DNA from: JBHIYN01 sp041984235
GTDB taxonomy: Bacteria > Pseudomonadota > Gammaproteobacteria > Ga0077536
Direction: 5' to 3'
Length of the DNA: 64,000 nucleotides
NCBI GenBank assembly: GCA_041984235.1
Contig: JBHIYN010000002.1
Coordinates: 1-64,000, forward strand
Within the stretch, counting starts at the first letter, position 1. Each line of letters starts with the position of its first letter. Shown one piece after another: positions 25,014 to 34,745 of this stretch. The notes beneath the pieces are model-generated. The model had not been told where the DNA came from and searched no databases. It worked only from the letters and a program-made list of their open reading frames with translations. The position numbers and the translations under genes were made by a program.

Positions 25014-25640
25014 ATGGCTACCCTGCTCTCCCGTGGCATCGCCACGACCCTCGCCCTGCTTCTGTGTGCCACCAGCCCCGGCAGTCCCGGCGCCGTGCTG
25101 GTCAGCTTCGACTTCGACGATCCCCTCGGCCAGTTCGAAGCTCTGCCGCAATTCCTGCACCCCGGGCTCGCGAGCGCGCTGTTCAGCGACGACGCCGGCA
25201 CCCTCACCGACTTTGCCGGCGCGGGCGACGGTCGCGCACTGGCGGCAAGCGCGTTCACCGCCGGCAACCGCATCCGCCTCGCGCTGCAGGCCGCGCCCGG
25301 CAACGCGGTCACGCCGACCGGGCTGCAGTTCGATCTGCGCGCCTCGGCCAGCGGCCCGCAGCAGTGGCTGCTGGAAGTCGACGACGTCGCCATCGCCAGC
25401 GGCGCGACCGCGACCACCTTCGAAACGGTCGTCGTCGCGCTGCCCGCGCTGCCGGCAGCGAGCGCCTTCGTCATCGCCCTCGGTGGCGACGGCGCAAGCA
25501 GCTCGCGCGGCACCCTGCGCCTCGACAACTTCGCGCTCAGCGGCAGCGTGAGCGCACTGCCGCTGGCCGGCGCGCTGCCGCTGCTGGGCGCGGCGCTGCT
25601 GGTCACGGCGGCCTGTGCGCGCGGCGCGCGCCGCGGCTGA
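25014..25640 (+). CDS. Secreted protein with a PEP-CTERM-like sorting tail
   Basis: 208-residue protein. A signal peptide (about 1-27), a beta-sandwich-like middle (LVSFDFDDPLGQFEALP...; ASSSRGTLRLDNFALSG) and a C-terminal tail reading LPLAGALPLLGAALLVTAACARGARRG. This is a hydrophobic helix followed by basic residues, as in VPLPxA-type exosortase substrates. Start ATG at 25014 with a very strong ribosome site AAGGAGGTG at 25002-25010, suggesting high expression. Function unknown. It is the first of four such proteins in the window. Confidence 0.78.
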   Translation: MATLLSRGIATTLALLLCATSPGSPGAVLVSFDFDDPLGQFEALPQFLHPGLASALFSDDAGTLTDFAGAGDGRALAASAFTAGNRIRLALQAAPGNAVTPTGLQFDLRASASGPQQWLLEVDDVAIASGATATTFETVVVALPALPAASAFVIALGGDGASSSRGTLRLDNFALSGSVSALPLAGALPLLGAALLVTAACARGARRG

Positions 25641-25650
25641 GCACCTTCAC

Positions 25651-28600
25651 TCAGGGCGGCGCCCAGGCCCATTCGCGCCAGGCGTCGAGCAGCGGGAAGT
25701 AGAGTCCGAGGCGGATCGGGCGGTCCTCGATCCGGGCCACGACCCGGGCGTAGCGCTCGAGCTGCGGGCGGTAGCGTTCGACCTCGGCGTCCAGCCACGC
25801 TTCAAGCCCGCCGCCGGCGTGGGTGCCGGTCTTGAAGTCGACGATCCAGCGCTGCCCCGCGGCGTCGACAAAGGTGCGGTCGATGATCACGCGTCCCCCG
25901 TCTGCGCCGCTCGCCGCCAGGCACAGCTCGGCGCGTGGCTCGCTGTGCTCCGGCGCAAACAGCCAGCGCCCGCGTGCGCTGCCCAGCGTCACCTCCAGCG
26001 CGCGGCGCAACAGGTCCTGCGCCGCATCGAGCTCGTCCTCGGCCACGCCCAGCGCGCGCAGCTGACCGCGCGCCGCGCGCACCGCGTGCGCGGTCCACCC
26101 GGCGTTGTGGCCCGGCGCGTAATGCTGCAGCAGGCGGTGGGTGACGGTGCCGACGTGGCGGGCAGTGGTCCCCGCCCAGTCGAACTCGACCGTCGGCGGC
26201 ACGTTCTCCGCGGCGGCTTCGGGCAGGCGCGGCGCGGGCAGCGCATCGACCGCCACGCGGCGCAGCGCCGGTAGTGCCGGTGGCGTGCCGTCGGCAGCGA
26301 CGGGCGGCGCCACGCCTGCCGCGAAGTCCTCCGCCAGCACCGGCCACAGCAGCCTGAGGAACGATCCGCTCTCCGCGCGCCAGCCGTCATCCACGGCATT
26401 GGCGTGGGCGAGCAGGTGAACCTGCTCGCGCGCCCGGGTCAGGGCCACGTAGAGCAGGCGCACACTCTCTGCCGCGGCCTCTTCGCGTTCGCGTGCGCGC
26501 AGGTAATCGTACAGCGGACTCTCGCCCTTCACCGGCAGCGGTGCGAGCAGCAGGTCGCGCGCGCCGCCGGCATCGATCTCGTCGTGCCATAACAGCAGCG
26601 GCTTGTCCTCGGCACGCGGCCGGCGGCCGAGCCCCGGCACGATCACGTGGTCGAACTCCAGCCCCTTGGCACCGTGCACGGTCATGATCTGGACGGCATC
26701 CGCGGCACCGCCGGCCGGCATCGAGAAGCGCCGTGCGAGCCGGCTCGCGATGCGCCCCGCGGTCGGCAACAGGCCGTCGCGTTCGAGCGCGGCGACGGCG
26801 TCGAACAGCGCGCGCGCGTCGCGCCGCGCCTGCGCTTCGCCCGCGATCACGGCGGGTCCGCCGAGCGCGATCCAGGTCGATTCCAGCAGCGCGGAGAACG
26901 CCAGCCGCCCGGCCTGCTCGAAGGCCGCGTCGAATACCGCCCGCACCCGCGCCAGGCGTGCGCGCTCGGCAGCCGGCAGGCTGCTGTCGCCGCTGGCCGC
27001 AGTCAGCGCCTCGAACAGCGTCGGCGCGGCACCGGCGAGCCGCGTCAGGGTTGCAAGCTCGAGGCCGCACCACGGCGCACGCAGCACCGCCAGCCAGGCG
27101 ACACGGTCGGCCGGGTGCAGCAGGGCACGCGACAGCGCGATCAGGTCGGCGACCACGGTCTGCTCGGTAAACGGCTTGATCTCGCGGGCCGCGACGCTGA
27201 TCCCGGCCGCCATCAGGGCGCTCGCGGTGTAGCCGAGATGGGTGCGGCTGCGCACCAGCACGGCAATACCGGCCTGCGCGTCGCGGCCGCGCAGATCCGC
27301 GATCACCTCGCACACGCGCCGCGCCTCGGCGGCGGCGTCAAACCCGGCGAAGGCATGCAGCACGCAAGGCGTGCCGGCCGCGGCGCGCTCGGCGACCTGG
27401 CGCACGAAGTGGTCGTCGTCCACTTCGAGGACTTCCAGCGCACGCGGCAGGGTGTCGTTGATCCAGCTCACCAGCGCGGCCTGGGCGCGGAAGTTGACGC
27501 TCAGCGTGAGCGCCTCGATCGCCACGCTGCCGATGTGTCCCTGCGCCAGCACGCGCCGGAACAGGCTGACGTCGGCCTGGCGGAAACGGTAGATCGACTG
27601 CATTGGATCGCCGACCAGGAACAGCGTGCGGCCGTCGCCCTGGCTCCAGCCGGCGGTCAGGCGCTGCACCAGGTCGAACTGGGTGATCGAGGTGTCCTGG
27701 AACTCGTCGATCAGCAGGTGCCGGAGCTGGTAATCCAGGCTGAGCGCGAGATCGGTCGGCGCCTCGGGCTCGCCGAGAGCATCCAGCGCGGCCATGGCGA
27801 AAGCGGTGAAGTCGCTGCGCCCGCGCTGATCGCAGGCCACCATGAGCTGGGCGGTGGCGTTGATCATGAGGCGAATGAGTGCGCGCACGGTGTCCCACTC
27901 GCCATCGGCGAAGGCGCGCGCCGGCAACAGCCGGACCCGTGCCAGGCGCGCACGTAGTTGCGGTACGGCAGGGAGCTCGGCAACCAGGTCCGCCCAGCGC
28001 TGCTTCATCTCCCCGGCCATGCCGCCGCCGGCGGGAAAACCGGCGCGCTTGTCGATCCGCTTGCGCCATTCCCCGGCGCGCGTGAGCAGCAGGTCGGCGA
28101 GCGCCTGCCACGCTGCCAGGTGCGCGTGCTGTGGCGGCGGCAGACCATTCAGCTCATGCAGCGGCGAGCCGTCGAGGTTGGCGCCTGCCCACGCGCCTAG
28201 GGCCGCCAGCTCGCCGGCGTGCGCGGCCGGCAAGGTCGCCGCCAGCGTCGCGAGCTCGGCGTCGACCACGCGCACGAAGGCCTGCTCCAGCGGCTCGCGC
28301 CGGGCGCCGCCGGCGAGCACGCGCAGCCACTGGTCGCGCTTGCCGAGCATGTCGGCGAGCAACGATTCGAGCTTGCTCCAGTCGTTGTCACTGTGCGCGA
28401 GCACGTGCGCGGCGGTGGCGCGGTAATCGCCGCCGTCGGCGATCGTGGTCAGCGCGTCGCGCGCGGCCTGTTCGTAGAGCAGGCCGGGCTCTTCCTCGAT
28501 CGCAGGCAGGCCGGCGAGACCGGCGGTGATCGGCATCTGGCGCACCAGGTGCTGGCACAGCGCATCGATGGTCATGATGCGCAGACGCGCCGGCTGTTGG

Positions 28601-28914
28601 TCGAGCTGCCAGCCCTGGCGCCTATCCTGTTCGCGCGCGGCGACCGCGAGCTCCCAGGTCAGGCGCCGGAAATCGTCCGCCGGCGCCGGGCCCGCGGCCA
28701 GCGCCAGCGCTTCGATCAGGCGCGTGCGCATCTCCTCGGCGGCCTTGCGCGTAAAGGTGATGGCGACGATCTGCTCGGGATGCTCGACGCTGGCGAGCAG
28801 GCGCAGCACGCGCTGGGTGAGCAGCGTGGTCTTGCCCGAGCCGGCCGGTGCACGCACCGCGAACGAGGTCGCGGGATCGAGGGCGCGCCGGCGCGCCGCG
28901 GCGTCGTCAGTCAT
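25651..28914 (-). CDS. AddA-type helicase-nuclease (double-strand break repair)
   Basis: 1087-residue UvrD/RecB-family protein. Walker A APAGSGKT at 22-29, motif Ia FTRKAAEEMRTR, motif II region HLLIDEFQDTS, motif III FLVGDPMQSIYRFRQAD, motif V VHGAKGLEFDHVIVP, and a C-terminal RecB-type nuclease (RTFVDAAGQRWIVDFKTGTH, with the catalytic D and K). It resects DNA ends to load RecA, together with the protein encoded just upstream. ATG at 28914 overlaps the upstream gene by 8 bp. A longer frame reaching 29079 lies inside that gene. Confidence 0.9.
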   Translation of the reverse strand: MTDDAAARRRALDPATSFAVRAPAGSGKTTLLTQRVLRLLASVEHPEQIVAITFTRKAAEEMRTRLIEALALAAGPAPADDFRRLTWELAVAAREQDRRQGWQLDQQPARLRIMTIDALCQHLVRQMPITAGLAGLPAIEEEPGLLYEQAARDALTTIADGGDYRATAAHVLAHSDNDWSKLESLLADMLGKRDQWLRVLAGGARREPLEQAFVRVVDAELATLAATLPAAHAGELAALGAWAGANLDGSPLHELNGLPPPQHAHLAAWQALADLLLTRAGEWRKRIDKRAGFPAGGGMAGEMKQRWADLVAELPAVPQLRARLARVRLLPARAFADGEWDTVRALIRLMINATAQLMVACDQRGRSDFTAFAMAALDALGEPEAPTDLALSLDYQLRHLLIDEFQDTSITQFDLVQRLTAGWSQGDGRTLFLVGDPMQSIYRFRQADVSLFRRVLAQGHIGSVAIEALTLSVNFRAQAALVSWINDTLPRALEVLEVDDDHFVRQVAERAAAGTPCVLHAFAGFDAAAEARRVCEVIADLRGRDAQAGIAVLVRSRTHLGYTASALMAAGISVAAREIKPFTEQTVVADLIALSRALLHPADRVAWLAVLRAPWCGLELATLTRLAGAAPTLFEALTAASGDSSLPAAERARLARVRAVFDAAFEQAGRLAFSALLESTWIALGGPAVIAGEAQARRDARALFDAVAALERDGLLPTAGRIASRLARRFSMPAGGAADAVQIMTVHGAKGLEFDHVIVPGLGRRPRAEDKPLLLWHDEIDAGGARDLLLAPLPVKGESPLYDYLRAREREEAAAESVRLLYVALTRAREQVHLLAHANAVDDGWRAESGSFLRLLWPVLAEDFAAGVAPPVAADGTPPALPALRRVAVDALPAPRLPEAAAENVPPTVEFDWAGTTARHVGTVTHRLLQHYAPGHNAGWTAHAVRAARGQLRALGVAEDELDAAQDLLRRALEVTLGSARGRWLFAPEHSEPRAELCLAASGADGGRVIIDRTFVDAAGQRWIVDFKTGTHAGGGLEAWLDAEVERYRPQLERYARVVARIEDRPIRLGLYFPLLDAWREWAWAPP

Positions 28915-31492
28915 CGTCACCGCCCGCGTCAGCATCATCGTCCGCCGCCGCCTCGAGCAGCTCGCGCCGGCGACACAACAGGCTCTGCTCGCAGCGCGCG
29001 CAGGTGCCACGCCCGTACTTCGGATCCAGCACCGCGATGCCGGCGGCGAAGTCGTCGGCCAGCGCCGCGAGATCGGCATGCCACGCCGCGCGCAGCTCGC
29101 CGAACTCGTCCGGCCCGGAGCGCACCGGATCCGGCCGCTCGATCCAGCGCGGGTCGGCGCTGTCGACGCGCGCGAAAGCGATCGCGGCGACGGCCTGGAA
29201 GGGTGCGGTCAGCGCGTACAGGGGCAGCTGCGGCTGGTTCATGCGCGGCCACTGCCAGTCGCCCGCGGCGCAGGCACCGGTCTTGTAATCGACCACCACC
29301 GCGCGGCCGTCGTCACGCTGGTCGACCCGGTCGATGCGCAGCCTGAGGGCGAGCCCCTCGAACTCGACCTCGACGTCGACCTCGCAGGCGGCGACGGTGA
29401 ACGCACCGCGCCCGCACTCGTAGGCCAGCCAGCCGCCGAGCAGCCGCTGCAGGCGCTCGCGCTCCACGCCGAGCAGCTCGCGCTCGACCGGCGTCGCCCA
29501 CGGCGGCAGGCGCAGCACCGCGGCGATGGCGTCGCCGACCAGCGCGTCACGCGCCGCGTCGTCAAGTGCCGCCAGCGCCGCCGAATCGCCCAGCCGCTGC
29601 CACACCGCGGCCAGCACCTGGTGCACCAGCGTGCCCTTCTCGCGCGCACTCAAACCCGGGCGCGGCTCCTCCAGCTCGCGTGCAGAGAGTCGATGGCGCG
29701 CGAATGCAAGAAACGCGCAGGCCGCCTGCGCGGCGAACAGGGCGGCGCCGCCGCCGGCCGCTGCGCCGGTCACCAGGGCAGGTCCGCGAAAATCCTCGAA
29801 CCGTTCGAAGCGCGGCGCCGGCTGGCGCCACGCGTGCGGCACGTAGACGGCCGCCGCGTCCGCCACCCGCGCCGCGCCCAGCGCGGGCAGCAACGGCGAG
29901 GGCGCCAGGCGCAGCTCGGCATCGCCCGCGGCGTAACTCGCGTGACATTCACCAGCGCTGCCGAGCAGGGTGTCGACCAGGCGCCGCGCGACGTCGAGGT
30001 CGCGCAACGGATCGGCGCCGGGCACACCGGCCTGGCGTTGCTGCGCCAGCGGCAGCAGGGGCGAGGGGCGCCGCGCGCCGAGCAGCGCGTCGCTCTCGCA
30101 GCCGGCCAGCCACAGCGCATGCGGCTCCAGCGCCAGCGCCTCGGCCGGCGTGACCACGAAGATCCCGGCCGCCGGCGCCGTGGCCGGCGCCCGGGCGTCG
30201 GCGAGCATGCGCTTCAGCCGCGCCAGCGCGTCGCCGCGCGTGACCGGCGGCAGCACCGCGTCGAGCGTGTTCAGCCGATCGCAGATCTCGCCCCACACGG
30301 CGCTCATGCGCACGCGCTCCGAGGGCGGTTCGATCGCTCCCGGCCAGCCAGCGGCACCGAGCGCGGCATCGAAGTGGGCGAGCCACGCGACCAGGCGCTG
30401 CCGGCGCGGCTGCTCGTGCTGCGTGGCCAGCACCGCTTCCAGCACCGCGGCCAGTCGCGGACAGGCTGCGCGGTGCCGGTCGGAATGCGTGATCAGGGCC
30501 AGTGGCAGCTCGTGGCGCTCACGCTCGCGCAGCGTGGCGTCGAGCAGCGCGCGCGCCGCGCGTTCCTCGGCCGCCGCCGGCAGCAGGGGGTGCAGCACGA
30601 GCTCGCTGACCGCATCCCAGCGCATCACCGGGGTGGCCTCCAGCAGCAGTACCAACAGGCGCAGCGCGGGCCGTGCCGCAAGCGGCTCGCGCGCGCTGAA
30701 CAGGCACGGCGAGCGGCCCGGCGCCGGGGCACCGAGAACGTCTGAGGCGCAGCGGCGAGCCAGCTCAGCGTCACGCAGCAGGCTATCGACGGCCACCACC
30801 ACACGCGCCCCGGGCCGCGCCGCCGCACACGCACCCGCCCACTCGAGCGCCGCGTGCAGCTCCTGCTCGCGGTCACGGAACGCGGCCACGTGCACCTCGC
30901 CGCCGGCGCCCGGGGTGCGCTCGGGCGCGCTGCCACCACCCAGCCAGCGCGCCAGGCGCGGGGGCGGATCGAGGAAGGCATGCGCCGCGCATGGCCCGGG
31001 GGCATGCGCGGTACCCTGCAGCAGGCGGGCCTCGTCAGTCACCGCGAGCGCCGCGGTGCGCGCGCGGTAAGCCCCGGCCCAGCGCCGGAAAGCGAGCACG
31101 TCGGCGGATGCCGGCGCCGAGGGCGCTGGCGGCGGCAAACCCCAGGCATGCTGCAGCCACCAGGCCTCGCGCGCCAGCGGCGCCGCGGCCGTCGCGGCCG
31201 CGCCCTCGAGGGCGCGATCGGCACCGATGACCTCCTGCCACAGGGCCAGCTCCTGGTCACGCGACAGCACGAAGTCGACCTCGGCCGGCATGCGCCCGGC
31301 CAGCGCGTCACGGGCGAAGGCCTGCGCCAGCGCGGCGCGCGCGGTGATCACCGCCGGCGGCTGCCAGGCGCCGTCACCCCGTTGCACGGCAGCGTGATCG
31401 AGGGCCGCGTTGAGGGCCGCGAGGGTGCCGCCGTCCGGCACCACCACCGGATCTGCACTGCGCTCGACGGCGGCGAAACTGAGCTGGAACAT
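28907..31492 (-). CDS. AddB-like nuclease (PD-(D/E)xK, Fe-S staple)
   Basis: 861-residue partner of the AddA-like helicase. It is a predicted inactive-helicase fold followed by a C-terminal nuclease. The nuclease reads VDVEVEFEGLALRLRIDRVDQRDDGRAVVVDYKTG. Four cysteines that would bind a 4Fe-4S cluster are found at AACAFLAF and CARCEQSLLC, as in AddB. There is no clear Walker A, in line with AddB proteins of proteobacteria (also called probable DNA repair protein). Start ATG at 31492 (MFQLSFAAVERSADPV). RecBCD genes are not seen in the window, so this pair may be the main end-resection system. Confidence 0.82.
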   Translation of the reverse strand: MFQLSFAAVERSADPVVVPDGGTLAALNAALDHAAVQRGDGAWQPPAVITARAALAQAFARDALAGRMPAEVDFVLSRDQELALWQEVIGADRALEGAAATAAAPLAREAWWLQHAWGLPPPAPSAPASADVLAFRRWAGAYRARTAALAVTDEARLLQGTAHAPGPCAAHAFLDPPPRLARWLGGGSAPERTPGAGGEVHVAAFRDREQELHAALEWAGACAAARPGARVVVAVDSLLRDAELARRCASDVLGAPAPGRSPCLFSAREPLAARPALRLLVLLLEATPVMRWDAVSELVLHPLLPAAAEERAARALLDATLRERERHELPLALITHSDRHRAACPRLAAVLEAVLATQHEQPRRQRLVAWLAHFDAALGAAGWPGAIEPPSERVRMSAVWGEICDRLNTLDAVLPPVTRGDALARLKRMLADARAPATAPAAGIFVVTPAEALALEPHALWLAGCESDALLGARRPSPLLPLAQQRQAGVPGADPLRDLDVARRLVDTLLGSAGECHASYAAGDAELRLAPSPLLPALGAARVADAAAVYVPHAWRQPAPRFERFEDFRGPALVTGAAAGGGAALFAAQAACAFLAFARHRLSARELEEPRPGLSAREKGTLVHQVLAAVWQRLGDSAALAALDDAARDALVGDAIAAVLRLPPWATPVERELLGVERERLQRLLGGWLAYECGRGAFTVAACEVDVEVEFEGLALRLRIDRVDQRDDGRAVVVDYKTGACAAGDWQWPRMNQPQLPLYALTAPFQAVAAIAFARVDSADPRWIERPDPVRSGPDEFGELRAAWHADLAALADDFAAGIAVLDPKYGRGTCARCEQSLLCRRRELLEAAADDDADAGGDDD

Positions 31493-31586
31493 GCGCTCAC
31501 GCAATCCTCGGGGACGGTTGTTATACTCGACCGGCGCCGTCCCCGGGCAGCCGTCCGGAGCGCGGCATCCCCGATCGGAACACCGC

Positions 31587-32123
31587 ATGAGCAAGCCCCT
31601 GTTCGCGCTCGCGCTGTACGCGATTCTAACCGCTCCGGCGGTGGCCCGGATGTACCAGTGGACGCAGCCGGAGACCGGCACGGTACAGATGTCCGGCCAC
31701 CCGCCCGCGTGGTATCGCGCCGCCGCCGGCGGACCGCGCGTGCTGGTGTTCGACAACGGCGAGCTGGTCGACGATACCGCCATTACCGTGCCGGACGCCC
31801 AACGCCTGGTGCTGCGCGAGACGGCGTTTGCCGCGCTCGGCGAGGAACCGGCCGCGGAAGCGGCGACAGACCCGGCCGCGGCATCGCGCGACGCGCTCGA
31901 GGCGGCGATGGAGAAAGCCCACGATCTCGGCCTCGACGTCGAGGCCGTAGCGGACGAGTTCAGCGAGACGCGCGCCGCGGCGGCGGCCTCCGACAGCGGC
32001 GCGGACGCTGCCGACGATCTCGCTGCCCGGGTGGCCGAGCTCAAGGCGCTGATCGACGCCTTCGATCAGCGCCAGAGTGACCGCGCGCGCGCCGTGCTGG
32101 GACTCGAAGCGCCGGCCGAGTAA
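31587..32123 (+). CDS. Putative periplasmic protein, DUF4124-like N-terminus
   Basis: 178 residues with a signal peptide (MSKPLFALALYAILTAPAVA) followed by a DUF4124-like stretch MYQWTQPETGTVQMSGHPPAWYR and a long acidic, Ala-rich helical region (about 90-170; ARVAELKALIDAFDQRQSDRARAVLG). Function unknown. It is divergent from the AddB-like gene, with a TATACT at 31522-31527 as a possible -10 box. It converges with the Ser/Thr kinase gene. Confidence 0.72.
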   Translation: MSKPLFALALYAILTAPAVARMYQWTQPETGTVQMSGHPPAWYRAAAGGPRVLVFDNGELVDDTAITVPDAQRLVLRETAFAALGEEPAAEAATDPAAASRDALEAAMEKAHDLGLDVEAVADEFSETRAAAAASDSGADAADDLAARVAELKALIDAFDQRQSDRARAVLGLEAPAE

Positions 32124-32150
32124 GCGCCGCGGACCTGCCGCGGCGGCCGC

Positions 32151-33587
32151 TCAGTCCCTGAACAGGCTCGCCAGCGCGGCCCAGAAACCGCCTTCCGGTT
32201 CGCGCGCGATGTCGGCCAGCGCGGCCAGGGTGCGATTGCCGGGGTCGATGCGCAGGCCGACCTCGATCAACCGCATCGCCTGCTGCGGACGATTCGCCGC
32301 GATCTCGCGTTCGGCAAGCAGCGCGTACTGCGAGGCGACGCGGCCGAGGCCGCGCCGTGCCGCGGCGTTACCCGGGTCCAGCTGTAGCAGGCGCGAGAAA
32401 TAATAATAGGCGTTGTCGCGCGGCGGCGCGGTCAGGCGTAGCTGGTCGAGACTGTGCTGGCCTAGCCACAGCAGCGCCTCGGCGACCTGCGTCGCGTCCT
32501 CGCCGCCGGGCGCAGCCACCGGCAGTGGCTCGCTGTCGACCGCGTCCAGCGTCTCGGCGACCGCCGCCGGCGGTGCCGGCGCGTCCTCGATGCGGCGCTC
32601 CAGTAGCAGCAGCACGCCCCAGCCCAGCGCCACCAGCACCAGCCCGGCCACGATTGCGACGTGCGGCTTGCGCACGCGCGGCTGGTCGAAGCGCACCCGT
32701 GTCACCTTGCCCGGCGGCACCGCGCTGACCTCGTGTTCGCCGGTGATGTCGATGTCGGGCCGCTCGGTCATGTCGGCCTTGGAACGCACGATACCGGCCT
32801 TGCGCATCTCGGCGATGAAGTGCAGCAGCGCGCGCGCATCGCGGAAACGTTCCTTGCGCGACTTGGCCATCATCAGGTTGAGCAGCTCCTGGTACTGCTC
32901 CAGGCCTGCCTTGAGGGTCGGCACCGGTGCCTTCTTGTGCATGAGGATGACGTCGATGACCGAATCCGCGACATAGGCGCGCTCGCCGCTCAGCATCTCG
33001 TAGAGAATCACGCCCAGCGAGTAGATGTCGGCACGGCCATCGATCGGCCCGGATTCCGACTGCTCCGGCGCCATGTAGTTGGGGCTGCCGAGAAACATGC
33101 CGGTGGAGGTCAGGTCCTTGTCGCCGGAGAGACGCTTGGCGATGCCGAAGTCGCTCAGCAACGGGGTGCCGTCGCGCCGGAACAGGATGTTGCCGGGCTT
33201 GACGTCGCGGTGCACGATGCCGCTGTCATGCGCCGCGGCGAGGCCGCTGGCGATCTTCTCGATGACGTCGATGGCCTCGACCGGCGCGAACACCTTGTGC
33301 TGCATGCGCTGCTTGAGGTCGCCGCCCTCGACGTATTCCATGGAGATGAAGACATCGTCGCCGCTCTGGCCGATGTCGTAGATGGTGATGATGTGCGGGT
33401 GGTTGAGCGAGGCGATGATGCGCCCCTCGTTGAGAAAGCGCTCGATCGTTTCCGGTGCGTCGCGTGCACTGGAGTCGAGCACCTTGAGCACGACCTGGCG
33501 ACCCAGCGAGGTCTGCTCGGCGAGATAGGCAGTCGCCATGCCGCCCTGGCCAATCTGGCGCCTGATCTCGTAACCCGGGATCTCCAT
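32151..33587 (-). CDS. Membrane-bound Ser/Thr protein kinase (PknB type)
   Basis: 478-residue Hanks-type kinase. Glycine loop GQGGMATAY (13-21), ATP lysine K35, catalytic HRDVKPGN (D128) and DFG at 146-148. A single transmembrane helix near 316-337 (VAIVAGLVLVALGWGVLLLL) separates the cytoplasmic kinase from an extracytoplasmic domain with TPR-like repeats (YYFSRLLQLDPGNAAARRGLG; AMRLIEVGLRIDPGNRTLAAL). ATG at 33587 is preferred over a start eight codons earlier. Its partner and substrate are unknown; no phosphatase gene is next to it. Confidence 0.93.
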   Translation of the reverse strand: MEIPGYEIRRQIGQGGMATAYLAEQTSLGRQVVLKVLDSSARDAPETIERFLNEGRIIASLNHPHIITIYDIGQSGDDVFISMEYVEGGDLKQRMQHKVFAPVEAIDVIEKIASGLAAAHDSGIVHRDVKPGNILFRRDGTPLLSDFGIAKRLSGDKDLTSTGMFLGSPNYMAPEQSESGPIDGRADIYSLGVILYEMLSGERAYVADSVIDVILMHKKAPVPTLKAGLEQYQELLNLMMAKSRKERFRDARALLHFIAEMRKAGIVRSKADMTERPDIDITGEHEVSAVPPGKVTRVRFDQPRVRKPHVAIVAGLVLVALGWGVLLLLERRIEDAPAPPAAVAETLDAVDSEPLPVAAPGGEDATQVAEALLWLGQHSLDQLRLTAPPRDNAYYYFSRLLQLDPGNAAARRGLGRVASQYALLAEREIAANRPQQAMRLIEVGLRIDPGNRTLAALADIAREPEGGFWAALASLFRD

Positions 33588-33611
33588 CGCCGGATTATAG
33601 CCTCGCGTCAA

Positions 33612-33634
33612 GCGGAAAATTCATGATTTTCCGC
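33612..33634. promoter_or_regulatory. Palindrome in the kinase/rsd divergent region
   Basis: GCGGAAAAT and ATTTTCCGC arms around TCATG. It lies in the 127-bp gap between the leftward kinase gene and the rightward rsd gene. It shares the words ATTTTCCGCG with the region upstream of the DksA-like gene (22426-22435), so a common regulator is possible but unproven. Confidence 0.4.
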
Positions 33635-33714
33635 GCATTACGCCACGAATTGATGCTTTTGCGGCAGCGCCCGTGTAGAGTAACGCGGCCCGTGCAAACC
33701 ACCCCATAACAACC

Positions 33715-34200
33715 ATGACCCAAGCCCACGAAAAGGACGCCGCCTCGCGGCCGCGCTCGCGCAAACTGATCGAGGACCTGCTCAGCGAGCGCCAGCAGAT
33801 GCTGGTGCTGTTGTGGGAGCTGTCCAAGCTCGACTTCCAGACTGTCGACCGCGCCGTGCTGGAAACGCTGGAGGACTTCCAGGAGATCCTCGTCGACTAC
33901 ATCGCCGCCGGCCACTTCGGGCTCTACCAGCGCATTGCCGAAGGCAACGAACGCCGGCAGAAAGTGCTCGACACCGCGCGCCAGACCTACCCGCGCATTG
34001 CCAAGAGCACCGACGCGGCGGTCGAGTTTACCGAGCGCTACGACACGCCGCAGGAAGGCGTGGTGCGCGAGAAGCTGGCCAATGATCTGTCGCGCCTGGC
34101 GGAGGAAGTGACCACGCGCATCGAGCTCGAGGACGAACTCATCACGGCCATGCTCGGACCGGATTTCTCGATCCCCGGCGAAACCCGCGCCGGCGCCTGA
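33715..34200 (+). CDS. rsd: Rsd/AlgQ family anti-sigma-70 regulator
   Basis: 161-residue all-helical protein of the Rsd/AlgQ family, which binds the housekeeping sigma factor and shifts RNA polymerase toward alternative sigmas. Recognised from RSRKLIEDLLSERQQMLVLLWELSKLD and LETLEDFQEILVDYIAAGHFGLYQRI; the length matches the family. Start ATG at 33715. A close TerB-like gene is convergent, with 12 bp between the two stops. Its presence supports a gammaproteobacterial origin. Confidence 0.9.
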   Translation: MTQAHEKDAASRPRSRKLIEDLLSERQQMLVLLWELSKLDFQTVDRAVLETLEDFQEILVDYIAAGHFGLYQRIAEGNERRQKVLDTARQTYPRIAKSTDAAVEFTERYDTPQEGVVREKLANDLSRLAEEVTTRIELEDELITAMLGPDFSIPGETRAGA

Positions 34201-34212
34201 GCGTGGCCGCGC

Positions 34213-34659
34213 TCAGGGCGCGGCGGCGTGCTTGGCGCGAATGAAGTCGCGCTGCGAGAGGTGCAGCAGGTCGGCGATCTTGCGCACGTAGTACTCCTCG
34301 TAATGATCGACCTGGCCGTCGGCATGCGCGACGCGCCACAGCAGCACCAGCAGATCGTATTTCTGCGCATGCTCCAGATGCTCGTTGACCACCGAAGTGA
34401 ACTCGTAAAGCGAAACGGCGTCGTCGACCGCGTCGCTGGCGCTCGCCAGCAGGTCCTCGATCTCCGCCGCCGGCACGTCGCACACGCTGGCCACCGCGAG
34501 CGCGATGGCGTGGCGTTCGTCCTCGTGGACCTCGTGATCGGCGCGCGAGATCTCGAACAGCAGGGCGGCGACGGCGAGCGGCAGCGCGTGTGCGCGGTCG
34601 TCGTCACGCGCGAGGCCGGCGATCTGGTCTTCGAACAGGGCTTTGAGGGTGCGCAGCAT
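34213..34659 (-). CDS. TerB-like helical protein
   Basis: 148-residue alpha-helical protein of the TerB/DjlA-N-terminal type, with two acidic metal-binding-like repeats: LLFEISRADHEVHEDERHAIALAV and LLWRVAHADGQVDHYEEYYVRKIADLL. Such proteins occur alone in many proteobacteria; their role is not clear, and tellurite resistance is usually only a name. Convergent with rsd and divergent from rsmE. Confidence 0.85.
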   Translation of the reverse strand: MLRTLKALFEDQIAGLARDDDRAHALPLAVAALLFEISRADHEVHEDERHAIALAVASVCDVPAAEIEDLLASASDAVDDAVSLYEFTSVVNEHLEHAQKYDLLVLLWRVAHADGQVDHYEEYYVRKIADLLHLSQRDFIRAKHAAAP

Positions 34660-34745
34660 GGCGGGCGGGCGAACGGGCGACGGCGTGAACGGTCCGCCAT
34701 GGTAGCCGCCGCGGCGTTGCGACCCAACCGCGCGAGCCGGCCGGC

